Positions 8,455 through 16,209 of a stretch of 64,000 nucleotides of DNA are shown here, piece after piece. The position numbers and the translations under genes are program-made. How positions within the stretch are numbered: the first letter of the stretch is position 1; every line of letters begins with the position of its first letter. The DNA comes from Polaromonas sp. (GTDB taxonomy: Bacteria; Pseudomonadota; Gammaproteobacteria; Burkholderiales; Burkholderiaceae_C): NCBI RefSeq assembly GCF_030680935.1, contig NZ_JAUXUP010000002.1, forward strand, positions 1 to 64,000, read 5' to 3'. The notes below the pieces were generated by a model. The model ran no database searches, was not told the DNA's origin, and saw nothing but the letters and a program-made list of their open reading frames with translations.

Positions 8455-9135
8455 TCATAGGGAAATATCGGGCTTCGCACTGGCGAGAGCGGCCTCGCAG
8501 GCGCTGGTGAAAATCACCGCAGCATGCTGCAAGCTGGCGATGTCCCCCGCGTTGTACTGCATGCGCAGGTAACACTTGCCGCGCAGCAGCATGAGGATAA
8601 ACGGCGTCTGCGCGTCCACGCCCGGTTGCGGCCAGTGCAGGAGCAGCTCTGCCAGGTTGCCGTCGATCCAGGCGAGCGCGTGGTCGCGTTGATCGGCCAG
8701 CACGGTGTAGCGCTCCCAGAAATCCGGCACCAGACTGCTCCAGCCGAATTCTTCATACATCGCCAGCCATCGCATTTCTTCTGGCAGACTGGGATCGGCG
8801 GTGGTTTGCAGCGTGTCGGTGTAAATCGCATAGGCCCGCTTTTCCAGCGTTTCCTTGAGCGGCCGACTCATGATCAGCACCGACATGTCGCCATCAATAC
8901 CCAACTCGGCCCGGGCACGCAGCTCTTCACCACGGATGTAGTCGCGCGATGCGGCGCCGCTTTCGAGTTTCCAGGGTTTGCCGCGAATTTTCCCGCTGAG
9001 CACCAGACCCTGGCCTTTTTCCGGACCGGAGTAACTGAAGCCATGGGTGCCAGCCCACTCGGACACCGCGTCGGCGCGCACCACCTCACGGGGCGCGGCA
9101 CTCGACACAAAGACTTTCTTCAGGCGCTCAAACAT
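8455..9135 (-). CDS. Conserved hypothetical protein, 226 aa
   Basis: I do not recognise a named domain. The protein is soluble, with no signal peptide or membrane helix, and it is moderately acidic and rich in tryptophan (WAGTHGFSYSGPEKGQGLVL near the N-terminus, PEEMRWLAMYEEFGWSSL in the middle). The C-terminal third looks helical. Codon use and composition match the neighbours, so it is a real gene. It is transcribed toward the ACAD gene and away from the tRNA pair and shares no obvious operon. Confidence 0.7.
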   Translation of the reverse strand: MFERLKKVFVSSAAPREVVRADAVSEWAGTHGFSYSGPEKGQGLVLSGKIRGKPWKLESGAASRDYIRGEELRARAELGIDGDMSVLIMSRPLKETLEKRAYAIYTDTLQTTADPSLPEEMRWLAMYEEFGWSSLVPDFWERYTVLADQRDHALAWIDGNLAELLLHWPQPGVDAQTPFILMLLRGKCYLRMQYNAGDIASLQHAAVIFTSACEAALASAKPDISL

Positions 9136-9278
9136 GATTCGGGCATTTCTTTACGGTCCTTCAAACATCATAGTTCCAAAGGCCGGATTCATGCTTTCAG
9201 CCTACGCTGGCCAGCTGGCCACTGCGCGAAATTTGCTGCCACCGGTCCCCGAGTCCAACAAGCCGCCTGGCTTCAGGC

Positions 9279-9284
9279 TATAAT
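9279..9284 (+). promoter_or_regulatory. -10 box of the tRNA-Pro promoter
   Basis: A perfect TATAAT lies 11 bases before the tRNA. No convincing -35 is seen at the usual distance. Confidence 0.55.
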
Positions 9285-9295
9285 CTTGGACTTGG

Positions 9296-9372
9296 CGGAG
9301 TGTGGCGCAGTCTGGTAGCGCACCTGGTTTGGGACCAGGGGGTCCAAGGTTCGAATCCTTGTACTCCGACCA
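9296..9372 (+). tRNA. tRNA-Pro (anticodon TGG)
   Basis: A 77-base cloverleaf: acceptor strand CGGAGTG pairs with TACTCCG, the anticodon loop TTTGGGA gives TGG, and the T loop is TTCGAAT. CCA is encoded. A TATAAT box lies upstream and a hairpin with a T-run downstream. Confidence 0.96.
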
Positions 9373-9383
9373 TCGAATCATCC

Positions 9384-9411
9384 AAAAAAGCTCACTTCAG
9401 TGGGCTTTTTT
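9384..9411 (+). terminator. Rho-independent terminator after tRNA-Pro
   Basis: The inverted repeat AAAAAAGCTCACT / AGTGGGCTTTTTT with a short loop ends in a T-run. It sits between the two tRNA genes. Confidence 0.8.
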
Positions 9412-9445
9412 CGCATCTGCGTTTACATTCTCCGTATCCGCTTTT

Positions 9446-9522
<77 letters not shown>

Positions 9523-9527
9523 GAATG

Positions 9528-9561
9528 AAAAAACCCCGAAGCAAAAACTGCATTCGGGGTT
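9528..9561 (-). terminator. Rho-independent terminator of the boxCB transcript
   Basis: AACCCCGAA and TTCGGGGTT form a 9-bp stem. On the minus strand it is followed by TTTTTT, so it fits the end of the boxB transcript, 30 bases past the boxB stop. It also lies just after tRNA-Arg. Confidence 0.8.
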
Positions 9562-9589
9562 GTGCCGGGGCCCTGTGGCCAGGCCTTGA

Positions 9590-11014
9590 TCAGAGCTTCA
9601 CGTATTCGTATTCCACCGCGTTGGCATTGATGCCACGATCCGGCGGTGCGATCCAGCCAGCCATCTTGCCGGGCTCGGTCACGCGGTGCATCAGGCTGTG
9701 GATGTAGGTCTTGTCGGCGTCGTTAGGCAGCCAGTCGTCTTTCCGGGCGGTGAACTCAGCTTCGCTGAGCGGATTGCCTTGCGGGTCGGTGTGCACGCCG
9801 GCCCAGGCGCCAACGCTGCGGCGGAAACGCGTGTTCGGCAGGCTCAGCTCAAAGTCCACACCGGCGCGTTTGATCGCCATGTTCCAGCGCGTGACGCCGA
9901 CATTGCAATCCTTCACGTATTCGAGGCGCGTGATCTCGTTCATGCCGTTGCGCGTTGAAATCGTTTCATTTTTCAAACCACCCTTGCCGTCGGGTACCTG
10001 GATGGTCATTTCGCTTTCGAGTTCGACGTGGTCGGCGAACTTGGCTTCATCCGGTCGGCCCTTGATGCCGTTGCTGAAATAGTTGGCGGCGTTGGACGAG
10101 GCTTCCGAGCCGAACAGGTCCAGCGAGGAGGTGAACCAGAAGTTCATGAATTTCTGGATGGTCGGCAGGTCGATCACGCCGGCCTTGCGCAGGGTATCGA
10201 CGTTGTCGGTGTCCAGTTCCTTCATCACTTCCAGCGTGCGCTTGATGACGCGGCCTATGCCGGTCTCGCCGACAAACATGTGATGCGCTTCCTCGGTCAG
10301 CATGAAACGCGTGGTGCGCGCCAGCGGGTCGAATGCGCTTTCGGCAAAAGACTTGAGCTGGAACTTGCCGTCGCGGTCGGTGAAGTAGGTGAACATGAAG
10401 AAACTCAGCCAGTTGTCCATGGGCTCGTTGAAGGTGCCCAGGATGCGCGGCTTGTCGGCGTCGCCACTGTGGCGCGTCAGCAGCTCTTCCGCCTCTTCGC
10501 GGCCGTCGCGGCCAAAGTGGGCGTGCAGCAGGTAAACCATGGCCCAGAGGTGGCGCCCTTCTTCGACATTGACCTGAAACAGGTTGCGCAAGTCGTACAG
10601 TGAAGGTGCGGTGTGGCCCAGCAGGCGTTGCTGCTCGACAGAGGCCGGCTCGGTGTCACCCTGGGTCACGATCAGGCGGCGGAAGGCGCTGCGGTACTCG
10701 CCCGGCACTTCCTGCCAGACGTCCTGGCCCATGTGGTCGCCAAAACCGATCTTGCGGTTTTCTTCCTTGTCCGCCAGAAAAATGCCCCAGCGGTAGTCCG
10801 GCATGGGTGTATAGCCGTAGCTGGCCCAGCCGGACGCGTCCACGCCGACGGCGGTGCGCAGGTAGACCTCTTTCGCGTTGAAGTCGCTGGGGCCCATCTC
10901 GTCCCACCAGCTCATGAAGGCCGGTTGCCAGTGCTCGAGCGCGCGCTGCAACTGGCGGTTCTCGGCGAGGTTGACATTGTTGGGGATCAGGGCCTGCAGG
11001 TCGATGGTAGACAT
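9590..11014 (-). CDS. boxB: Benzoyl-CoA 2,3-epoxidase, oxygenase subunit BoxB
   Basis: A 474-aa di-iron oxygenase that converts benzoyl-CoA to 2,3-epoxybenzoyl-CoA in the aerobic CoA-dependent benzoate pathway. Two EXXH iron-ligand motifs are visible, NVEEGRHLWAM and LTEEAHHMFVGE. The N-terminal LRTAVGVDASGWASYGYTP and the MPDYRWGIFL segment are typical of BoxB, and length is normal. It follows boxC and ends at a strong terminator. Its usual electron donor, the FAD/iron-sulphur reductase BoxA, is not encoded next to it or elsewhere in the window. Confidence 0.96.
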   Translation of the reverse strand: MSTIDLQALIPNNVNLAENRQLQRALEHWQPAFMSWWDEMGPSDFNAKEVYLRTAVGVDASGWASYGYTPMPDYRWGIFLADKEENRKIGFGDHMGQDVWQEVPGEYRSAFRRLIVTQGDTEPASVEQQRLLGHTAPSLYDLRNLFQVNVEEGRHLWAMVYLLHAHFGRDGREEAEELLTRHSGDADKPRILGTFNEPMDNWLSFFMFTYFTDRDGKFQLKSFAESAFDPLARTTRFMLTEEAHHMFVGETGIGRVIKRTLEVMKELDTDNVDTLRKAGVIDLPTIQKFMNFWFTSSLDLFGSEASSNAANYFSNGIKGRPDEAKFADHVELESEMTIQVPDGKGGLKNETISTRNGMNEITRLEYVKDCNVGVTRWNMAIKRAGVDFELSLPNTRFRRSVGAWAGVHTDPQGNPLSEAEFTARKDDWLPNDADKTYIHSLMHRVTEPGKMAGWIAPPDRGINANAVEYEYVKL

Positions 11015-11034
11015 GATGATTTCCTTAAAAATAT

Positions 11035-11105
11035 CCGTTCGGGCTGAGCTGGGCCAAGCCCCTCGTCATTCGCACCAGCACTTCGACAGGCTCAGTGCGA
11101 ACGGT
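11035..11105 (-). repeat. TTCGACAGGCTCAG-type dispersed repeat between boxC and boxB
   Basis: CCGTTCGGGCTGAGC at one end and CTTCGACAGGCTCAGTGCGAAC at the other can fold back on each other. Related copies lie near 12838-12932, 27290-27365 and, as in-frame fragments, in two coding genes further right. Confidence 0.65.
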
Positions 11106-11113
11106 CTAAAAAA

Positions 11114-12817
11114 TTAGATTCTTTTCCAGTCAAACTTGGCTTTTTTGCCGGTGCCGAAGAGTTTCAAGGCGCCGTCTTCACCGACCGCATTCGGGCGAAT
11201 GAATATCCAGTTCTGCCAGGCGCTGAGGCGGCCGAAAACACGCGTTTCCATGGTCTCCTTGCCGGGGAAGCGCAGCGAGGCTTCCATGCCTGTCATGGCG
11301 TCGGGCGACATCGAAGCGCGCTCTTCCAGCATGATGCGGATCTCATCCATCCAGTCGATGTCGTCGGGGGTCAGAGTAACCAACCCCAATTCCAGCGCCT
11401 GATCGGCGCGCAGCTTGCTGTCGCCCAATTTTTCAAGCTGGTTGATGGTGGCTGCGTCTTCGTAGAAACGCGTCTGCAGGCGGGTCAGGCCGTTCACCGC
11501 CGGGAACCAGCCGAAGTTGGCCGGACTCAACTGCAGCGCGGGCGCGGCATCGGGAGAGTCGGGCAGGTCCAGCATGTAAATGCGGTCGCAGGCCAGTGCC
11601 AGTTCGTAAAACGTGCCTGCAAAACACGAGCCGGCATCGACCAGCGCAATCAGCGAGCGGCTGGTCACGTCGATGCGGGCCAGCGTGCGGCGCAGCGCGC
11701 CCGTGGTTTCCCTGACCAGCCAGTGGTCCTTCAGTTTGGCCAGCACCTCGTCCATGCGAATCACCTGACCGGCGTCACCAGTCGTTTTGATCACCCAGGT
11801 GCCGACTTCGAGTTCGTTGGTGCGCAGGTTCAGGATGGCGTCGTCGAGTTCGCGCTGCAGCTTGAGCGGGTACCAGTTGGCACCTGCGGCTTCAATGGCT
11901 TCAGGTGTGGACTCGATCGCAGCGGCCGGAGCCTTGATGGTAAGGGTGGCGATACGTGTGGCCCTGTCCACCAGGGCGTCCACCACGCTGTAGTGGTAAC
12001 CGGCATCGTCAATTAACACCTTCAGCGCCGTCAGCTCAATGCCTTTTGAGCCTGCAGCCCTTGTGGACTGTGCGCGCAGTGCTTCTATTTCAGTAGCAAG
12101 CAAGACGCCGAACTGCTGCGGCTTGGCAAACGCATCGATCAGTTTCCAGTCTTTCGCGCGGTCGGCTCGCACGCCTTCGCTGGTGGTGCAGAAGATGTCG
12201 GCCAGGTCGCGGCGCACCTTGCGCTTGTCGGTCACGCGGGTCAGGCCGCCGGTGCCTGGCAACACGCCGAGCAGCGGCACTTCAGGCAGGCTCACGGTGC
12301 TGGAGCGGTCATCGACCATGACGATGCGGTCGCAGGCCAGGGCCAGCTCGTAGCCACCGCCGGCACAGGCGCCGGTCACAGCCGCAATCGCCTTGAGGCC
12401 GTCATGGCGTGAAGAGTCTTCCAGGCCGTTGCGGGTTTCGTTGGTGAACTTGCAGAAGTTGACCTTCCAGCCGTGGGTGGACAGGCCCAGCATGTAGATG
12501 TTGGCGCCCGAGCACCAGATTTTTTCCTTGCCAGACTCGAACACCACTACCTTGACGGATGGATGCTCGAAACGGATGCGGTTAATCGCATCATGCAGCT
12601 CGATGTCCACGCCCAGGTCGTAGCTGTTGAGCTTGAGCTTGTAGCCGGGCTTGATGCCGCCGTCTTCATTGATGTCGAGCTTCAGGCGCGCAACGTCACC
12701 CTCGACGGAAAGCGTCCAGTGCTGGTATTTGCTGGGGTGGGTGGCAAAGCTCACGAGCTCGCGCTCCTGGCCTTCAATCATCTGTTTGAACAACAGCGGT
12801 TCGGTCATGGCGTTCAT
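11114..12817 (-). CDS. boxC: 2,3-epoxybenzoyl-CoA dihydrolase BoxC
   Basis: A 567-aa member of the crotonase superfamily that opens and hydrolyses the epoxide ring made by BoxB, releasing formate and 3,4-dehydroadipyl-CoA semialdehyde. The two halves each show a crotonase-like segment: AVTGACAGGGYELALACDRI and LVDAGSCFAGTFYELALACD. LPGTGGLTRVTDKRKVRRD is also typical. A copy of the 56-bp repeat is embedded in frame and encodes ATEIEALRAQSTRAAGS at about residues 240-257. It lies between boxR and boxB on the minus strand, and a short repeat separates it from boxB. Confidence 0.95.
   Translation of the reverse strand: MNAMTEPLLFKQMIEGQERELVSFATHPSKYQHWTLSVEGDVARLKLDINEDGGIKPGYKLKLNSYDLGVDIELHDAINRIRFEHPSVKVVVFESGKEKIWCSGANIYMLGLSTHGWKVNFCKFTNETRNGLEDSSRHDGLKAIAAVTGACAGGGYELALACDRIVMVDDRSSTVSLPEVPLLGVLPGTGGLTRVTDKRKVRRDLADIFCTTSEGVRADRAKDWKLIDAFAKPQQFGVLLATEIEALRAQSTRAAGSKGIELTALKVLIDDAGYHYSVVDALVDRATRIATLTIKAPAAAIESTPEAIEAAGANWYPLKLQRELDDAILNLRTNELEVGTWVIKTTGDAGQVIRMDEVLAKLKDHWLVRETTGALRRTLARIDVTSRSLIALVDAGSCFAGTFYELALACDRIYMLDLPDSPDAAPALQLSPANFGWFPAVNGLTRLQTRFYEDAATINQLEKLGDSKLRADQALELGLVTLTPDDIDWMDEIRIMLEERASMSPDAMTGMEASLRFPGKETMETRVFGRLSAWQNWIFIRPNAVGEDGALKLFGTGKKAKFDWKRI
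12042..12097 (-). repeat. 56-bp dispersed repeat, copy 2 (inside boxC, in frame)
   Basis: On the minus strand the blocks are GCTACTGAAATAGAAGC, TGCGCGCA, ACAAGGGCTGCAGG and CAAAAGG. It is read in the phase that starts with the GCT codon and gives the peptide ATEIEAL...TRAAGS. It is more diverged than the intergenic copies. Confidence 0.7.
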
Positions 12818-12837
12818 GGGGCGGTCTCCGTTAATTT

Positions 12838-12932
12838 CATTCAGGTCCGTTCGCCCTGCGCTTGCCCTTCGACAAGCGCAGGATGATCGGAGCTAGGGGC
12901 TTCGACAGGCTCAGCCCGAACAGTAGTGGGTG
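12838..12932 (-). repeat. TTCGACAAGC-type repeat forming the boxR 3' end
   Basis: GTTCGCCCTGCGCTTG, CCTTCGACAAGCGCAGGA and CTTCGACAGGCTCAGCCCGAAC are present. They encode the tail TVRAEPVEAP...LVEGQAQGERT of BoxR, a peptide type that this repeat often creates when read through. Confidence 0.7.
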
Positions 12933-13809
12933 GAACAGCACGTTCCATGTCTTTGAGGCTTTGCTTGAGCGTGCGGGCCGAGGTGTCCACCACCGCGTCT
13001 GCGCGTGCGTACAGGCTTTCGCGGCTGGCCAGAATGCGGCGCAGGTCTTCCATGGCCTCTTGTGTGGCGCCGCGTGTGCTGTCGAAGGGCCGCATATCAC
13101 CCTGCGCCACCACCCTTGCCATGTGCTCTTCCGGGCTGGCCTTGAGCCAGACGCAGTAAAAGCGGCTTTGGAGCAGGTCAAAGGTTTCCCGCTCGCTGAC
13201 AATGCTGCCGCCCGTGGTCATCACCACGCCAGAAACATGCTCTTCGGCAATGCGAAACAGCGCCCGGCGCTCGTAGCGTCGATAACCAGCCTGTCCGTGC
13301 AACAGCAAAATTTCATTCATGCTGGTACCGGCTTCGCGCTCAATCTCACGGTCCAGCTCGACAAAAGGCACGCCGCGCGCGCCAGCCAGCTTCAGTCCCA
13401 GGGTAGATTTGCCAGCGCCGCGCAGCCCTATCAGCGCAATGCGCCGCTCGCGGCCCTGTGCATCGCCCAGGCCGAAGGTGCTGCCCAGCAGCCCGTAAGC
13501 CTGATCCAGCTGGGTGTCGTCCAGCCGTCCGAGCAGGCTTTGCACGCGCGCCAGCGCGGGCCGGGGCGCATCCTGCAGCAATTCCAGAATGGAAATATTC
13601 AGCGCGCGGGCGGCAGCTTCGAGCGAGTTGATGGACACATTGCCCTTGCCGCTTTCAACATCCGCCAGAAAACGCTCACTCAGGCCCGAATCACTTGCCA
13701 GTGCTTTGCGTGTCATGCCGCGCCGCGCACGCCAGGCCCGTACACGGGCGCCAAGCTCGCTGAGCGTGACATTGCTGGCCAGTTCGGTCATGGTTTCTAC
13801 GTAGGGCAT
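12841..13809 (-). CDS. boxR: BoxR regulator (XRE HTH fused to shikimate-kinase-like domain)
   Basis: A 322-aa regulator of the box genes; BoxR and BzdR family members bind benzoyl-CoA and repress. The N-terminal XRE helix-turn-helix (RRGMTRKALASDSGLSERFL, about residues 29-48) is joined to a shikimate-kinase-like P-loop domain (GLRGAGKSTLGLKLA near 148-162). The last 25-30 residues come from a dispersed repeat and are probably not part of the ancestral protein. It is divergent from the flavodoxin-like/ligase genes, sharing a promoter region with two TTGCA sites, and precedes boxC on the same strand. Confidence 0.93.
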   Translation of the reverse strand: MPYVETMTELASNVTLSELGARVRAWRARRGMTRKALASDSGLSERFLADVESGKGNVSINSLEAAARALNISILELLQDAPRPALARVQSLLGRLDDTQLDQAYGLLGSTFGLGDAQGRERRIALIGLRGAGKSTLGLKLAGARGVPFVELDREIEREAGTSMNEILLLHGQAGYRRYERRALFRIAEEHVSGVVMTTGGSIVSERETFDLLQSRFYCVWLKASPEEHMARVVAQGDMRPFDSTRGATQEAMEDLRRILASRESLYARADAVVDTSARTLKQSLKDMERAVPPTTVRAEPVEAPSSDHPALVEGQAQGERT

Positions 13810-13826
13810 CGAATATTTGAAAAAAG

Positions 13827-13888
13827 TTTGCGCTGGATCAATATTGCACTATACTTCACTTCATTCGATTGTCAAGCAGTTTATTGCA
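13827..13888. promoter_or_regulatory. Overlapping divergent box promoters with two TTGCA sites
   Basis: The minus-strand promoter toward boxR is strong: TTGACA (13870-13875) and TATAGT (13848-13853) with 16 bp between. On the plus strand TTTGCG (13827-13832) and TATACT (13850-13855) are 17 bp apart. The two -10 boxes overlap. TATTGCA occurs at 13842-13848, touching both -10 boxes, and at 13882-13888, exactly 40 bp away. BzdR/BoxR operators are known to contain TGCA repeats, so these are candidate BoxR sites. Confidence 0.6.
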
Positions 13889-13910
13889 TCTTTTTTCACG
13901 GAGACCCTTG

Positions 13911-14402
13911 ATGAAGCTCAAAATCCTGGTGGGTACCATGACCAGCACCGCCGACTATGTGGCTCAAGCCATTCAGATGGATTGCGCCGATCTGGTCCCG
14001 GAGATCGAGGTGCAGCTGATGGACGGCCTGTCCATCAGCACCTTTGATGCTGCGCCAGAAGAAGATGCAATATATCTCATATGCAGCTCCACATACGGCC
14101 AGGGCGATGTGCCTGACAACGCCCGTATGTTGTACGACTCGCTGGACAGCGAACCCCGGTTTCTGGGCCATGTGCGTTACGGCGTGATTGCGCTGGGCGA
14201 TCGCACCTACCTGCAAACCTTCTGCTTTGGCGGCAAAAAATTTGACGAACGCCTGCAAGGCCTGGGGGCACAGCGTATCGGTGAAGTCTGGTGCCACGAC
14301 GCCAGCAGTGGCACCCTGCCCGAGACCGAGGGCGCCGAGTGGTGCCGGCAGTGGCTGACCACGGTTCTGGCCAGCACCGACCACACCGAGACCACCACCT
14401 GA
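13911..14402 (+). CDS. Flavodoxin-like protein
   Basis: A 163-aa FMN-type electron carrier. The phosphate-binding loop reads VGTMTSTADYVA, where flavodoxins have a TGNTE-like loop, and STYGQGDVPDNA and FGGKKFDERL are typical of the MioC/flavodoxin-like fold. The ATG at 13911 is chosen because GGAGA precedes it; the frame is open further upstream. It is the first gene of the plus-strand transcript leading to benzoate-CoA ligase and is divergent from boxR. It could carry electrons for BoxB or another oxygenase in this cluster; that is inference. Confidence 0.85.
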   Translation: MKLKILVGTMTSTADYVAQAIQMDCADLVPEIEVQLMDGLSISTFDAAPEEDAIYLICSSTYGQGDVPDNARMLYDSLDSEPRFLGHVRYGVIALGDRTYLQTFCFGGKKFDERLQGLGAQRIGEVWCHDASSGTLPETEGAEWCRQWLTTVLASTDHTETTT

Positions 14403-14412
14403 ATTTTTAACG

Positions 14413-14468
14413 ACAAAACAAGCCTCCATCTCAAGCCCTGCGGGCGCAAGCAGCTATAAAAAGAGAGC
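14413..14468 (-). repeat. 56-bp dispersed repeat, copy 3 (intergenic)
   Basis: On the minus strand: GCTCTCTTTTTATAGCTGCTTGCGC, then AGGGCTTGAG and GGAGGCTTGTTTTGTC. It lies between the flavodoxin-like and ligase genes, just before the ligase ribosome site. Confidence 0.75.
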
Positions 14469-14482
14469 ATCCGGAGACCCCA

Positions 14483-16069
14483 ATGAAACTGAGCAGCGCC
14501 GACCACAGTGTCAGCCCACCCCGGGTGGACATTCCGCGCGCGTACAACGCCGCCCACGACCTGCTTGAGCGCAATGCCAGCCGCAGCGGCAAAGTTGCAT
14601 TCATCGACGCCGCCAGCGGCGTTACGCTGACTTATGGTGAACTGAGCGACCAATCGCATCGTTTTGCCAATGCACTGCGGGCGCAAGGTTTTGCACCCGA
14701 GAGCCGCGTGCTGCTGGCGATGCTGGACACGGTTGAATGGCCGGTGGCTTTTCTGGGTTGCATTCTGGCGGGCGTGGTACCGGTGGCGGCCAACACACTG
14801 CTGACCACGCCGGACTTTGACTTCATGCTGCGCGACTCCCGGGCCCAGGGCCTGATCGTGTCAGATGCCCTGCTACCTGCATTTCAGCCGCTGATTGGCC
14901 AGATAGCCGGCCTGCGCACCGTGATTCTGGCTGGCACCACCGAGGATTCAACATCAAATATGGTGCTGGCCCATATGGTACGTGCGCAAGCAGCTACCAA
15001 AATCGTAGCGCCCACCTGTGCGGACGACGCCTGCTTCTGGCTGTACTCCAGCGGCTCGACCGGTACACCCAAGGGCACGGTGCATCTGCACAGCCACCTG
15101 ATTCAGACCGCAGAGTTGTACGGGCGCGCTGTACTGGGAATCAAGGAGTCGGACCTGGTGTACTCAGCCGCCAAACTGTTTTTTGCCTATGGCCTGGGCA
15201 ACGGGTTGACTTTTCCGATGAGTGTGGGCGCCACCACCATCCTGCTGCCGGCTCGGCCCACACCTGCTGCTGTTTTCGGCATTCTTGAAAAACACCAGCC
15301 CACCATCTTCTACGGCGTACCCACTTTGTACGCGGCCCTGCTGGCCGACCCTGCCCGTCCCCCGGCGGCAAAACTCAGCCTGCGGGTCTGCACGAGCGCC
15401 GGGGAGGCCCTGCCGGCAGAGATAGGCCGCAAATGGACAGCCGAATATGGCTGCGAGATTCTGGACGGCATCGGCTCGACCGAAATGCTGCATATCTTCC
15501 TGAGCAACCGGCCCGGTGAAGTGCGATACGGCACGACGGGCAAGGCGGTGCCCGGTTATGCCCTGCGTATTGTGGGCGATGCCGGCCAGGAATGCGGCGT
15601 CGGCGAAGTCGGTGAGTTGCAGATTGCAGGCCCCAGCTCGGCCCTGATGTACTGGAACAACCGCGCAAAAACCAAAGCCACCTTTGCCGGCGACTGGACG
15701 CGCAGCGGCGACAAATACACCGTCGATGCCGACGGCTACTACACCTACAGCGGTCGCAGCGACGACATGCTCAAGGTAGGGGGCATCTACGTCTCGCCGT
15801 TTGAAGTGGAAGCCTGCCTGATGACGCATCCCGCGGTGCTCGAAGTGGCGGTGATCGGTTTGGCCGACGCCGACCAACTGGTCAAGCCCAAAGCCTACGT
15901 CGTCCTCAAAACGGGGCAGTCGGCCTCGGCAGCAGACCTCCAGGCACACGTCAAGCAACAACTGGCACCCTACAAATACCCGCGCTGGATCGAGTTTGTG
16001 GACGAACTGCCCAAAACCGCGACCGGCAAAATCCAGCGCTTCAAATTGCGCCAGGGCGCCGCGAGCTAA
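14483..16069 (+). CDS. Benzoate-CoA ligase family protein
   Basis: A 528-aa AMP-forming acyl-CoA synthetase that should activate benzoate (or hydroxybenzoate) to its CoA thioester, the entry step of the box pathway. The P-loop is YSSGSTGTPKGTVHLHSHL, the A5 motif is DGIGSTEMLHIF, the A8 hinge is YSGRSDDMLKVGGIYVSPFE, and the C-terminal catalytic Lys is in LPKTATGKIQRFKLR. A copy of the 56-bp repeat is embedded in antisense orientation just upstream of the P-loop and encodes SNMVLAHMVRAQAATKIVA. CCGGAGAC precedes the ATG. Confidence 0.93.
   Translation: MKLSSADHSVSPPRVDIPRAYNAAHDLLERNASRSGKVAFIDAASGVTLTYGELSDQSHRFANALRAQGFAPESRVLLAMLDTVEWPVAFLGCILAGVVPVAANTLLTTPDFDFMLRDSRAQGLIVSDALLPAFQPLIGQIAGLRTVILAGTTEDSTSNMVLAHMVRAQAATKIVAPTCADDACFWLYSSGSTGTPKGTVHLHSHLIQTAELYGRAVLGIKESDLVYSAAKLFFAYGLGNGLTFPMSVGATTILLPARPTPAAVFGILEKHQPTIFYGVPTLYAALLADPARPPAAKLSLRVCTSAGEALPAEIGRKWTAEYGCEILDGIGSTEMLHIFLSNRPGEVRYGTTGKAVPGYALRIVGDAGQECGVGEVGELQIAGPSSALMYWNNRAKTKATFAGDWTRSGDKYTVDADGYYTYSGRSDDMLKVGGIYVSPFEVEACLMTHPAVLEVAVIGLADADQLVKPKAYVVLKTGQSASAADLQAHVKQQLAPYKYPRWIEFVDELPKTATGKIQRFKLRQGAAS
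14954..15009 (-). repeat. 56-bp dispersed repeat, copy 4 (inside the ligase, antisense)
   Basis: On the minus strand: GCTACGATTTTGGTAGCTGC, TTGCGCACG, ATGGGCCAG and CATATTTGATG. The host gene runs the other way, so this is the one intragenic copy read on its antisense strand; it remains free of stop codons. Confidence 0.7.
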
Positions 16070-16209
16070 AAAGCTGGCAGGGTAATTGCTTTAGATGTAA
16101 ACAATTTAATCTTCAATCTCGGGTTTTTCACTAGGGTCATTTCACCCGCTGGCCCTTACCATTTGTACCAGCGCACGCATCCCTTGACGTTTTCAACTAG
16201 GAGTTATCC
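16070..16209 (+). other. Intergenic region before livK
   Basis: About 140 bases hold an AT-richer patch (16080-16125) and a good ribosome site, AGGAG at 16199-16203, before the livK ATG. No convincing promoter pair is assigned. Confidence 0.4.
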
